From the NCBI RefSeq assembly GCF_000524475.1, contig NZ_BAVQ01000071.1:83655-147654 (forward strand): a DNA stretch of 64,000 nt. The letters run 5' to 3'. The notes beneath the pieces were generated by a model, which saw nothing but the letters and a program-made list of their open reading frames with translations, made no database searches and was not told the origin of the DNA. Below, in pieces: positions 1-8,003 of this stretch (position 1 is the stretch's first letter; each line of letters starts with the position of its first letter). Made by a program: the position numbers and the translations under genes. Source of the DNA: Tomitella biformata AHU 1821 (GTDB lineage Bacteria; Actinomycetota; Actinomycetes; Mycobacteriales; Mycobacteriaceae).

Positions 1-2
1 TC

Positions 3-1013
3 GCGGTGGGTTCGTTGGCCGCCGCCGCGATCACTCTCATGACCACCGGCAACCTGGGCAAGGTCACCGAGGGCTCGAGCACGCCGACCGCGATCCCCAC
101 GCATACCGGTTCCGCGGAGGGCCCCGCCTTTGCCGACGCGCAGCCTGGCGATTGCCTGACCTGGACCGACCCCGTCGAGCCAGACTTGACGACGGCCGAT
201 TGCGCCGCCGAGCACCTCTTCGAGGTGTCCGCGTCCGTCGACCTGAGCGTGTTCCCCAACTCGGAGTTCGGCACACACGCCGTCCTCGCGACCCCCGCCC
301 GGTACATCGAGCTACGTGACCAGGTGTGCGTCCCCGCCACCGAGCAGTACCTCGGCGGCAAGCTCGACCCCAGCGGTCGGTTCACGGTGGGCCTGATCCA
401 CCCGAGCTCCAAGGGCTGGTCCCAGGGCGAGCGCAGCATCCGCTGCGGGCTCCAGGAGACCAGCGTCGACGGCACCGTGTTCCACACGATCAGCGGCACG
501 GTCGCGAGCCAGGACCAGTCGAAGGTCCTCCAGCCCGGGGAATGCCGCGGGATCAAGGGCGGTGTCCCCACGGACCCAGTCGACTGCGGCGAGGAGCATG
601 CCGTCGAGGCCACCGCGATCCTCAATCTCGCCGAGCAATTCCCCGACGGACCCCCGAGCGCCGAGCAGCAGGACCAGTTCCTCCAGGAGGCGTGCTTGGC
701 GGCGACGGAGGCCTTCCTCGGCTCCCCGGACGCCCTGCACAACCAGACGCTGACCGTCCTGTGGGGCAATCTGAGCCTGCCCAGTTGGCAGGCCGGCAGC
801 CGGCTAGTGAACTGCACCGTCGGCAGCCGATCGGCGGCGGGCGACTACGCGCCGATCGTCGGCGCCGCGCGCGGCCAGATCACCATCGGAGGCAAGGCTC
901 CAGCCCCGGCCCCCCAGCCCCCCGCCGGCCGCGCGGTGCCCGTGCCCCTGCCCGCACCGGCCAATCCGATGATCGAAGAGGGCCCACCGCCCGGCACCGA
1001 GCCTGGAGCCTAA
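3..1013 (+). CDS. Septum formation family protein, 5' end cut by window edge
   Basis: The reading frame is open at the window edge, so the true start probably lies upstream; the first in-frame start seen is a GTG at position 6. The N-terminus is hydrophobic (GSLAAAAITLM), fitting the end of a membrane anchor. The exported part holds two similar lobes, each with a GDC/GEC motif followed by a second Cys-x-x-EH motif (C50 onward, and again in the second half). This is the pattern of the septum-formation domain and resembles M. tuberculosis Rv3835. The C-terminal 40 residues are Pro/Ala-rich and look disordered. A minimal metallopeptidase gene starts directly at its stop codon. The role in division is inferred from the family name only. 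Confidence 0.75.
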   Translation, partial: AVGSLAAAAITLMTTGNLGKVTEGSSTPTAIPTHTGSAEGPAFADAQPGDCLTWTDPVEPDLTTADCAAEHLFEVSASVDLSVFPNSEFGTHAVLATPARYIELRDQVCVPATEQYLGGKLDPSGRFTVGLIHPSSKGWSQGERSIRCGLQETSVDGTVFHTISGTVASQDQSKVLQPGECRGIKGGVPTDPVDCGEEHAVEATAILNLAEQFPDGPPSAEQQDQFLQEACLAATEAFLGSPDALHNQTLTVLWGNLSLPSWQAGSRLVNCTVGSRSAAGDYAPIVGAARGQITIGGKAPAPAPQPPAGRAVPVPLPAPANPMIEEGPPPGTEPGA

Positions 1014-1364
1014 ATGCCCGTGATTATGCCAGCGGACCGCTTCGAGGAGCTGGTCTCAGACGCCCTAGACCTCTTGCCGGAGAAGCTGATCGCGGCCATC
1101 GACAACGTCGTCGTCCTCGTCGAGTCCCGCAATGAGGACGAGCCGGACCTGCTGGGCCTCTACGAGGGGATCGCGCTCACCGAGCGGGATAGCTGGTATG
1201 CCGGCGCCCTGCCGGACGCCATCACCATCTACCGCGACGCTCTGCTCGACATGTGCGAGTCCGAGGCGGAGGTGGTGGACGAGGTCCGCATCACGGTCAT
1301 CCACGAGTTCGCCCACCACTTCGGCATCGACGACGAGCAGCTCCACGAGCTCGGCTGGGGTTAG
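1014..1364 (+). CDS. Minimal zincin-like metallopeptidase (Rv3836-like)
   Basis: This 116-residue protein ends in an HExxH zinc-peptidase signature, HEFAHHFGIDD at residues 97-107, followed by a Glu-rich tail. It matches the small actinobacterial 'metallopeptidase family' fold (zincin_1), which consists of little more than the active-site helix pair. The ATG begins immediately after the stop of the septum-formation gene, so the two are probably cotranscribed and translationally coupled. A second ATG lies four codons downstream and could be the real start. Its last four bases overlap the convergent phosphatase gene. The substrate is unknown, and peptidase activity has not been shown for most family members. 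Confidence 0.8.
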   Translation: MPVIMPADRFEELVSDALDLLPEKLIAAIDNVVVLVESRNEDEPDLLGLYEGIALTERDSWYAGALPDAITIYRDALLDMCESEAEVVDEVRITVIHEFAHHFGIDDEQLHELGWG

Positions 1365-2032
1365 TTGGCCCGGCTGGGATCGTCCGCATTCGCGTCCACC
1401 CGGACGGTGAAGGGCGGCCGGTCCTCGCCCCACTGCACGCATTCCCAGCCGCCGTCCGCGGTGGGGGCCAACGTGACCGCCTCCGTGTTGGCGAGGTAGC
1501 GGCTGTCGGCAAAGGCGCGGTCGATGCCGCTCATCGCGGCGACAGCCAGCCGGATGATCGCGCCGTGGCTGACCACGACGACGTCCTGGTCCGTCCCCTC
1601 CTGCAGGTAGCCAGCCCGGAGCTCGTCCAGCTGCGGGAGGTAGCGGCCCAGCGCGTCGTGGCCGCTCTCCCCGCCCGGCAGCCGCTCGGCCAAGTTGCCC
1701 CGATGCCATTGCGTGTAGACCTCGACGAACTGGCGGTGGGCCTCCTCGTCCGAGCGCCCCTCCAGATCGCCCGCCTGGATCTCATACAGCCCATCGACAA
1801 TCTCGATGCCGCTGTCGGTGGTGCGCGAGACGGGATTCGCCGTCTGCCGCGCGCGCAGCGCCGTGGAGCTGACCAGCGCGGCCAGGCTCCGATCTGCCAG
1901 GCCCAGGCCCAGCACCTCGGCCTGCCGCTCCCCCTCCTCGGTCAGCGGCGCGCCCGGAGGCAGCGTGTCCAGTTGATGAGCGACATTGGCAACTGTTTGC
2001 CCGTGCCGCACCAAAATCAGCCTGCCGGTCAC
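1361..2032 (-). CDS. Histidine phosphatase family protein (Rv3837c-like)
   Basis: This is a 223-residue cytoplasmic phosphatase of the phosphoglycerate-mutase/acid-phosphatase superfamily. The catalytic RHG motif is at residues 9-11 (RHGQT), with the supporting Arg near residue 60, the proton-donor Glu at about 84 (LYEI) and the second catalytic His at 156 (VSHGAI). The length is normal. It follows pheA on the minus strand and overlaps it by 4 nt, which suggests coupling. The same pair (Rv3837c-Rv3838c) is adjacent in M. tuberculosis. The substrate cannot be read from the sequence; annotation as a true phosphoglycerate mutase would be overcalling. Confidence 0.85.
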   Translation of the reverse strand: MTGRLILVRHGQTVANVAHQLDTLPPGAPLTEEGERQAEVLGLGLADRSLAALVSSTALRARQTANPVSRTTDSGIEIVDGLYEIQAGDLEGRSDEEAHRQFVEVYTQWHRGNLAERLPGGESGHDALGRYLPQLDELRAGYLQEGTDQDVVVVSHGAIIRLAVAAMSGIDRAFADSRYLANTEAVTLAPTADGGWECVQWGEDRPPFTVRVDANADDPSRAN

Positions 2033-2961
2033 TGGTGATCACGTCCGTTCTTCATATCGTCGAGCCACTGCACCGAGTCCACATCCTGCGGCGGCGCGGA
2101 GCCCTCGCTGTGCGCCACCGGCCACGAGCCGAGGTACCGCACCTGCCTGCACGTGCGGTGCAGCTCCTTGAGCGCCTCCGCGACCGCGGTGTCCTCGATA
2201 TGGCCCGCACAGTCCAATTGGAAGTAGTAGTTGCCCAGGCCCGAGCGGGTGGGCCGCGACGCGATGCGTGTGAGGTCGATACCCCGAATCGAGAACTGCA
2301 GCAGCGCCTGCGAGAGCGATCCTGGATTGTTGTCGAGATACAGATACAGCCCGGTGCGGTCCGAGCCGGTGCGCTTGGGCGTTGGCCCCGGCCGGCCCAC
2401 CAACACGAAGCGGGTGCGCGCGCCCGCGACGTCAACGACGCCGTCCGCGAGGGACTCCAGGCCCAGCCGCTGGCCTGCGATGTCGGTGGACACCGCGGCG
2501 TCGACCTGGCCGCCGGCCACGTCCTCCGCGGCCCCCGCGTTCGAGGACGCTGGCACGACGGTGGCGTGCGGCAACTGCGCGGCCAACCACTCCCGCACCT
2601 GCGCGGCGGCCACGGGGTACGCCCCTACGGTGCGGACCTGGGCCGGCGTCACCCCCGGCCGCACGAGGATAGAGAAACTGATGTCGAGCTCGGTCTCGGC
2701 GAAGATCTGCAGCCGACGCCCCTTGGCCAGGGGGTCGAGCGTGGGCAGCACCGGCCCGTCGATGGAGCTCTCGATAGGCACGCAGGCGTAATCCGCCGCG
2801 CCCGATTCCACCATGGCCAGCGAGGCAGACGGAGAGTCCGCCGCCACCCGCTCCACCGGGCCGTCCCCAAGGAGCGTGGCGACGCCGCCATTCTGCTCTA
2901 GGCGACGAAGGGCCGCCTCGGTGAAGGTCCCAGATGGTCCGAAATAGGCGATGCGCTGCAC
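2029..2961 (-). CDS. pheA: Prephenate dehydratase
   Basis: This enzyme converts prephenate to phenylpyruvate in phenylalanine synthesis. The 310-residue protein has the periplasmic-binding-like catalytic domain first (AYFGPSGTF at the N-terminus, the catalytic TRF triad at about 183-185) and a C-terminal ACT domain (about 203-280, with an ASRPTR version of the Phe-binding ESRP motif), so feedback inhibition by phenylalanine is expected. The GTG start at 2961 was chosen because an AGGG lies about 10 nt upstream and the product then begins like known PheA proteins; a GTG nine bases further upstream is the alternative. It overlaps the downstream phosphatase gene by 4 nt. Confidence 0.92.
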   Translation of the reverse strand: MQRIAYFGPSGTFTEAALRRLEQNGGVATLLGDGPVERVAADSPSASLAMVESGAADYACVPIESSIDGPVLPTLDPLAKGRRLQIFAETELDISFSILVRPGVTPAQVRTVGAYPVAAAQVREWLAAQLPHATVVPASSNAGAAEDVAGGQVDAAVSTDIAGQRLGLESLADGVVDVAGARTRFVLVGRPGPTPKRTGSDRTGLYLYLDNNPGSLSQALLQFSIRGIDLTRIASRPTRSGLGNYYFQLDCAGHIEDTAVAEALKELHRTCRQVRYLGSWPVAHSEGSAPPQDVDSVQWLDDMKNGRDHQ

Positions 2962-3111
2962 GCTATGCACCCTACGTGGTGCCCCTGACATCTGCCCTTG
3001 AGCCGCGATCCCGGCCGGCGCCGCGGACGCCTGGCCGAGGACTCGCCGGCCCGGCGTCAGAGGCAACCGGCATACTCGGCAGTGACATAGCCCACCGTGA
3101 AAGGACCCCGC

Positions 3112-4077
3112 ATGCGCGCAGTACGGATCACCAGCCTGGACGGACCCTCCGCCGTGGAATTCCTCGAGGTGGCAGAGCCAGAGTCGCACGGCCAGGTGGT
3201 GATCGACGTGCATGCGGCCGGGCTGACGTTCCCCGATGTGCTGCAGACCCGCGGGCTATACCAAATGAAGCCGGCGCTGCCGTACACGCCGGGATCCGAG
3301 GTCGCCGGCGTCGTCCGCTCCGCGCCCGAGGGCAGTGGCTTCGCCCCGGGCGATCGGGTCGCCGCATTCCCAGGCCTCGGGACCTTCGCGGAGACCGTCG
3401 TAGTCCCGCCCGCCATGGTGTTCCCCCTGCCGGACCGGCTCAGCTTCGCGCAGGGCGCTGGCATCCCCATGAACGTGCTGACCGTGCACTTCGCCCTCAC
3501 TCGCCGCGGCAAGCTGCAGGCTGGCGAGACGATGCTGGTGCAAGGCGCGGCCGGCGGCGTCGGCACAGCCGCGATCCAGCTCGCCAAGGCATTGGGCGCG
3601 CGGGTGATCGCGGTGACGTCCACGGACGAGAAGGCCGAGATTGCGCGCCGCGCGGGGGCCGACGACGTCGTGGCGGTCGAGGGCTTCAAGGACGCGGTCC
3701 GAGCGCTCACCGACGGCCGCGGCGTGGATCTGGTGGTGGACCCGGTGGGCGGCGACCGCTTCACCGACTCGCTGCGCAGCCTCGCCCCCGAGGGCCGGCT
3801 GCTGGTCATCGGCTTCACCGCCGGCGAGATCCCCACCGTCAAGGTCAACCGCCTGCTGCTGGGCAATGTCTCCGTGCTGGGCGTGGCGTGGGGCGAGTTC
3901 TGGATGAAGAACATCGCCTACCTGCAAGAGCAGTGGGCGGATCTGCTGCCGCTGCTCGAGGCCGGACAGCTGGACCCCGTGATCGGCGCCACCTACCCGC
4001 TGGAAGAAGCAGCTCAGGCCCTCGAACTAATGGACGGCCGCGGCGCGCTCGGCAAAATCATCCTCACGGTCCGGTAG
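3112..4077 (+). CDS. NADPH:quinone oxidoreductase family protein (zinc-free MDR)
   Basis: This 321-residue protein is a medium-chain dehydrogenase/reductase of the quinone-oxidoreductase branch. It has a GroES-like N-terminal domain (with YTPGSEVAGVV at about 58-68) and a Rossmann NADPH-binding domain with AAGGVG at 146-151. The zinc-binding cysteines of alcohol dehydrogenases are absent. The ATG at 3112 is preceded by a clear AAAGGA and is preferred over an in-frame GTG 15 nt upstream. It is monocistronic and divergent from pheA, with a promoter region of about 150 bp. The physiological substrate (quinone, enone or acyl-CoA) cannot be told from the sequence. Confidence 0.85.
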   Translation: MRAVRITSLDGPSAVEFLEVAEPESHGQVVIDVHAAGLTFPDVLQTRGLYQMKPALPYTPGSEVAGVVRSAPEGSGFAPGDRVAAFPGLGTFAETVVVPPAMVFPLPDRLSFAQGAGIPMNVLTVHFALTRRGKLQAGETMLVQGAAGGVGTAAIQLAKALGARVIAVTSTDEKAEIARRAGADDVVAVEGFKDAVRALTDGRGVDLVVDPVGGDRFTDSLRSLAPEGRLLVIGFTAGEIPTVKVNRLLLGNVSVLGVAWGEFWMKNIAYLQEQWADLLPLLEAGQLDPVIGATYPLEEAAQALELMDGRGALGKIILTVR

Positions 4078-4156
4078 CCAGCTACCCCCCAGCGACTGTC
4101 CCAGCTGGCGGACTATTCGCCCGTCCCGCCGCCCCGACGCTGGCAACGTCCTGTCT

Positions 4157-4672
4157 ATGAGCGCAACACAGCAAGCCGTGACCCTATCCATCCCCGAGCA
4201 ACTACTGGCCATCGAGGAGATCAAGCGCGTGTTCGCGGGGCGCCTGCGGTGCATGGACAACAAGGAGTGGGACCGCTACGCCTCCTTCCACACTGACGAC
4301 GTCGTCAGCGACTCCTGGGCCAGCACCGACGCCGCGCCACAGGCCGATGGCACCGCGGCCGGGTCGGTCACCGGCGGCCGAGCACTGGCGGACGCGATCC
4401 GCGGCACGCTCGATGGCCCGGTCAAGGTCGTCAGCGTGCACCATGGCCACACTCCAGAGATCGAGCTGACCTCCGACACCACCGCGCGCGGCGTGTGGGC
4501 GATGGAGGACAAGCTGTGGTGGACCAACGCCGCCACCGACGCTGAGGAGCACCTGCACGGCTACGGGCACTACCACGAGGAATACCGCAATGTTGAGGGC
4601 CGCTGGCTGATCTCCTACCGGAACCTCACCCGCCTGCGCGTCGACGCCACCGACGGATTCCACAACCGCTAG
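4157..4672 (+). CDS. SnoaL/NTF2-like nuclear transport factor 2 family protein
   Basis: The 171-residue product has the alpha+beta cone pattern of SnoaL-like proteins (NTF2 superfamily): an N-terminal helical part (about 10-45, LLAIEEIKRVFAGRL), then the characteristic YASFHTDD stretch near residue 42, and C-terminal strands with HYHEEYRNVEGRWLISYRNLTRLR. Such proteins act as small cyclases, isomerases or dehydratases, or as binding modules; the specific activity is unknown. It lies downstream of the quinone oxidoreductase with an 80 nt gap and could be cotranscribed. A long hairpin follows directly after the stop codon. Confidence 0.75.
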   Translation: MSATQQAVTLSIPEQLLAIEEIKRVFAGRLRCMDNKEWDRYASFHTDDVVSDSWASTDAAPQADGTAAGSVTGGRALADAIRGTLDGPVKVVSVHHGHTPEIELTSDTTARGVWAMEDKLWWTNAATDAEEHLHGYGHYHEEYRNVEGRWLISYRNLTRLRVDATDGFHNR

Positions 4673-4678
4673 AAACGG

Positions 4679-4742
4679 CTCACGCCCGATCCGTGCGCCT
4701 GCGTCCCCTGGATTGGGGGCGCACGCACGGATCGGGCGTGAG
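4679..4742. terminator. Long palindrome between convergent genes
   Basis: Two perfect 19 nt arms (4679-4697 and 4724-4742; first arm CTCACGCCCGATCCGTGCG) are followed inward by a second stem with one mismatch. It sits between the convergent SnoaL-like gene and gadB, so it probably terminates transcription from both sides. There is no T-tract. Confidence 0.7.
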
Positions 4743-4774
4743 AGTGGCAGTTCGGGTGGGACTAGCCCAGTTCC

Positions 4775-6166
4775 CTAGTGCGCGAAGTGCTGCGAGTGCG
4801 AGTTCGGGCGGGCCCCGGCCTCGAGCTTGGCGCACACGCTCCGCATGTCATCCATGAGCTTGCCGGCGAGGTCGCCGGAGAAGCCCTCGCGGACGACGAT
4901 GCGCAGCACCGCGACCTCTTCGGCGTCGGCCGGCATCGTGTATGCGGGCACCTGCCAGCCGAGCGAGCGCAGCTCATGCGAGATGTCGAAGACCGTGTAG
5001 CCGCGGCCCTCCTCCAGCTCGAACGCCAGCACCGGGATCGCCGAGCCGTCGCTGATGATGGAGAGCCCGTCGATCTTCTCGATCTGCTGGCTCAGCCACA
5101 CCGCGGTGTCGCGCAGCGCCTCCATAATGGCGCGGTAACCGTCGCGGCCCAGGCGGATGAAGTTGTAGTACTGGCCCACAACCTGGTTGCCCGGGCGCGA
5201 GAAGTTCAGCGTGAAGGTGGGCATGTCGCCACCGAGGTAGTTCACGCGGAAGACGAGCTCCTCCGGGAGCTGCTCCTTGTCGCGCCAGACCACGAAGCCG
5301 ATGCCCGGGTACGTCAGGCCGTACTTGTGGCCGGAGACGTTGATGGAGACGACGCGCGGGTTGCGGAAGTCCCACACCAGATCCGGGTGGAGGAACGGCG
5401 CCACGAAGCCGCCGCTGGCCGCGTCGATGTGGAGCGGAATGTCCGGGCCACCGTTGGCGGCCAGCTCGTCGAGCACTGCCGAGATCTCCTCGATGGGCTC
5501 GAACTCGCCGGTGAACGTGGTGCCGAGGATCGCGCACACGCCAATCGTGTTCTCATCCGCGGCGTCCCGCACCTGCTCGGGCGTGATGACGTAGCGGCCC
5601 TTCTCCATCGGCAGGTACTTGGCCTCGACGTCGAAGTAGCGGCAGAACTTCTCCCAGACGACCTGAACGTTGCTGCCGAGGATCAGGTTCGGCTTGGACC
5701 CGTCCAGGCCAGCGGCCTCACGACGCGCGCGCCAGCGCCACTTCATGGCCAGGCCGGCCAGCATGACGGCCTCGGAGGAGCCGATCGTGGAGACGCCGGT
5801 CGCCGAGGCGGGATCCGCCGGGTCCAGGCCCGGGGCGTTGAACAGGTCGGCGACCATCGAGACGCAACGCGACTCAATCGCGGCGGTCGAGGGGTACTCG
5901 TCCTTGTCGATCATGTTCTTGTCAAACGTCTCGGCCATGAGCTTCTCGGCCTCGGGGTCCATCCAGGTGCTGACGAACGTCGCGAGGTTGAGCCGCGAGT
6001 TGCCGTCGAGCATCAGCTCGTCGTGGATGAAGCGGTAGGCGGCCTCCGGCTGCATCTCCGAGTCCGGCAGGCGCAGCGCCGGGACCGGGTTCGTCCCTAG
6101 GCGGCCGGTGTAGGCCGGCGCGAGCACCTCGTCGCTGAACGAGCTCTGGTTCTTGTTATCGGACAC
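4775..6166 (-). CDS. gadB: Glutamate decarboxylase
   Basis: This PLP enzyme converts glutamate to GABA and CO2, consuming a proton. The 463-residue length is normal for bacterial GadB. The Schiff-base lysine is K281 in SGHKYG, and the PLP-ring Asp is in HIDAASGG (D248). The fold-type I blocks TIGSSEAVMLAG and NFSRPGNQV are intact. The GTG start at 6166 has a strong GGAGG at 6171-6175. No glutamate/GABA antiporter lies beside it, so GABA would be retained or exported by another locus. A succinic semialdehyde dehydrogenase at 50.5 kb could act downstream after transamination. Upstream lie a hairpin and a 41-codon ORF on the same strand. Confidence 0.92.
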   Translation of the reverse strand: MSDNKNQSSFSDEVLAPAYTGRLGTNPVPALRLPDSEMQPEAAYRFIHDELMLDGNSRLNLATFVSTWMDPEAEKLMAETFDKNMIDKDEYPSTAAIESRCVSMVADLFNAPGLDPADPASATGVSTIGSSEAVMLAGLAMKWRWRARREAAGLDGSKPNLILGSNVQVVWEKFCRYFDVEAKYLPMEKGRYVITPEQVRDAADENTIGVCAILGTTFTGEFEPIEEISAVLDELAANGGPDIPLHIDAASGGFVAPFLHPDLVWDFRNPRVVSINVSGHKYGLTYPGIGFVVWRDKEQLPEELVFRVNYLGGDMPTFTLNFSRPGNQVVGQYYNFIRLGRDGYRAIMEALRDTAVWLSQQIEKIDGLSIISDGSAIPVLAFELEEGRGYTVFDISHELRSLGWQVPAYTMPADAEEVAVLRIVVREGFSGDLAGKLMDDMRSVCAKLEAGARPNSHSQHFAH

Positions 6167-6229
6167 GTTTCCTCCGTTTTATCCTTGTGGCGGGGTCTTG
6201 CGAGCAGGTGGTCGATGGAGCGCAGGCCA

Positions 6230-6255
6230 CCGCCCTGGATGGGTTTCCAGGGCGG
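6230..6255 (-). promoter_or_regulatory. Perfect hairpin in the gadB leader
   Basis: CCGCCCTGGA at 6230-6239 and TCCAGGGCGG at 6246-6255 form a perfect 10 bp stem with a 6 nt loop. It lies between the stop of the small upstream ORF and the gadB ribosome-binding site, about 63 nt from the GTG. It could be an attenuator, an RNA-processing site or a weak terminator. Confidence 0.5.
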
Positions 6256-6271
6256 GGTGATTCTGCGTTTG

Positions 6272-6397
6272 TCAATGGGCGTCTTGGTAGCTTCGGCCGT
6301 CCTTGCTGATCACCGAGATAGGCTTTCTCGGGGCGCCAGGCAGGCGCAGGTCGGTATGGTGCCCGTCCACCAGCACCTCGGCCGCGTCTGAGTTCAT
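6272..6397 (-). CDS. Possible 41-residue leader protein upstream of gadB
   Basis: An ATG-started ORF of 41 codons (begins MNSDAAEVLVDGHHTDLRLP) ends 105 nt before gadB on the same strand. Codons are GC-rich at third positions over most of its length, whereas the surrounding non-coding sequence is AT-richer; this is the main coding evidence. No clear Shine-Dalgarno precedes the ATG. It matches no family I recognise. It may be a small conserved protein, a gene remnant or a translated leader. The stop is followed by the gadB leader hairpin. Confidence 0.35.
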   Translation of the reverse strand: MNSDAAEVLVDGHHTDLRLPGAPRKPISVISKDGRSYQDAH

Positions 6398-6628
6398 GGC
6401 CACAAAATACCAACTAACTCTCAACAATGCGATTTACCTCCAAAATTGGACGAAAATACCAGACCCGCAACCGGCCGCCAAACTGAAATGATGCCGCCAC
6501 TCGCGGATTTCAGTTCTGTTTAGTTAAGGAAGTCCGTAGTCCCAGCACACTGGAAGCTGCCCGATGGACGGCCTCTGATTCTCCATTTCAGCTTCCATAT
6601 CTTGATCTGGCGCCCTAAATTAAATAGC
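6398..6628. repeat. AT-rich intergenic patch with two perfect inverted repeats
   Basis: This stretch is clearly richer in A+T than the rest of the window. It holds two inverted repeats: AACTGAAAT (6481-6489) with ATTTCAGTT (6507-6515), and TGGAAGCTG (6551-6559) with CAGCTTCCA (6589-6597). A -10-like TAAATT at 6616-6621 sits 7 nt before the GTG of the transposase-derived gene. The repeats may be binding sites or remnants of an ancestral insertion. Confidence 0.55.
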
Positions 6629-7939
6629 GTGACTCGAAGAGTGCTCCCCGCAGACAGCGACGTCGTCACCGCCGATATTTTGGGGATCGGGCTGTTTGCC
6701 CAAGCATTCGACCGCACCCTCATCGATTCCGTCTTGCAGGAGACCGGCCGCCGCGAGCAACGCGTTCGGTTGCTCCCCGCCTATGTTGTGGTGCACCTCG
6801 TACTGGGCCTGGCCTTGCACGCGGACAAGTCGTACGCAGAGGTCATCGATCGGCTCGCCCATGCCGCGCATCAGATCAGGGGCGGGCGCGGAACCCTGAC
6901 CATTCCCACCGGCGGCGCGATCACCGCGGCGCGCACCCGCCTCGGCTCGGCCCCGCTGATTGCGCTGTTCAATCGGGCGGCGCTGCCCCTAGCTAAGCGC
7001 AATCGGACCCATTCCTTCCTTGAGGATCTGCTCGTCGTAGAGGCCTCCAGCGCGGTCCTCAATGTGGCGGACAGCCCGGCCAACGCCCGCGCCTTCGGCT
7101 ACAGCCCTAGCTCCACCGCCCCATTCCGGTCCACGCTGCCGCAGATCAGAGTCAGCACCCTGGCCGAAGCGGGAACCCAGGCCACGATCGGCGCGACTCT
7201 CGGCCCCTCTAGCAGCGACGTCCAGGAGTTGGCCGTCGACATGGTGAAGACCTACCTGCGGCCCGGGATGCTGCTCATCACGGGCCAGCAGCTCTACTCG
7301 CCGGCCATGTGGGTCGAGACCCTCTCCAATGGCGCGGACCTGCTCTCGGCCGTCGAGAACTCCCTGCCCCTGCCCGTGATTACCGTGCTCCCGGACGGCA
7401 CCTACCTCTCCACGCTGCCCCTCGGCCGGGGCCCAGTAGGCCCAGCGCGGGCCCGAACCGTGCGAGTGCTCACCTGCCTGAGAGCCTCGCCCGACGGGGA
7501 CTCTGCCCAGTTCTCACTGATCAGCTCGCTGCTGGCACCCGACGAAGCATCCGCGGAGCAACTCCTCGCGGTGTATGCGGGGCGCACTGACGACTCGGTG
7601 GTGTTCACCAAATTCAACGCCCAGAGCGTCCCTGACGCCCGGCCCCTGCGTTCTCGCAAACCGGATCTGGTCCACCAGGAGATCTGGGGACACCTACTAA
7701 GCCACTACGCGATCCGGGCCTTCATCAACCAAGCTGCCGAGGAGGTGGGCGAACCGTTCGACGACCCGTCGGACACCGGCGATATAGCCCTTGTCCGGCA
7801 CCCGGCCGAGGCGCCATCGCGACGTCCGGCGCGTGCGCACTCCCAGAACTCGAATTTTGATCGCAATTCAACCAGTCTGCGTAGAACAGACCCTGCCAAC
7901 GCCGTGCTAATTGACAATCTCCCCCGCATAATGCGGTAA
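6629..7939 (+). CDS. IS4-type transposase-derived protein lacking the catalytic DDE residues
   Basis: The 436-residue ORF matches the IS4-family layout along its full length: the N-terminal IS4 domain (about 10-125, RLLPAYVVVHLVLGLALH), the block ADSPANARAFG, the insertion-domain part ATGADLL-like SNGADLLSAVENSLPLPV, and the C-terminal KPDLVHQEIWGHLLSHYAIR. Against the usual signatures the first catalytic Asp (DGT) is Ser140, the second Asp (ADRGF) is Gly219, and in the YREK motif Tyr316 and Arg319 remain while Glu is Ser323 and Lys is Asn330. No stop or frameshift is present, and codon use resembles the host. I infer a domesticated DNA-binding protein rather than an active transposase. The start is the GTG at 6629, probably leaderless; a TTG at 6602 is in frame. 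Confidence 0.8.
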   Translation: MTRRVLPADSDVVTADILGIGLFAQAFDRTLIDSVLQETGRREQRVRLLPAYVVVHLVLGLALHADKSYAEVIDRLAHAAHQIRGGRGTLTIPTGGAITAARTRLGSAPLIALFNRAALPLAKRNRTHSFLEDLLVVEASSAVLNVADSPANARAFGYSPSSTAPFRSTLPQIRVSTLAEAGTQATIGATLGPSSSDVQELAVDMVKTYLRPGMLLITGQQLYSPAMWVETLSNGADLLSAVENSLPLPVITVLPDGTYLSTLPLGRGPVGPARARTVRVLTCLRASPDGDSAQFSLISSLLAPDEASAEQLLAVYAGRTDDSVVFTKFNAQSVPDARPLRSRKPDLVHQEIWGHLLSHYAIRAFINQAAEEVGEPFDDPSDTGDIALVRHPAEAPSRRPARAHSQNSNFDRNSTSLRRTDPANAVLIDNLPRIMR

Positions 7940-8003
7940 CCGCCCCTGACGTTCAGTCATGGCGAACGGCCTGCGCCCACGGGCGCCTTGTTATGCTGCC
8001 TCC

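Noticed and set aside
6602..7939. An active IS4-family insertion sequence
   Set aside because: Catalytic Asp, Asp and Glu are all replaced and no flanking terminal repeats with target duplication were found around the ORF.
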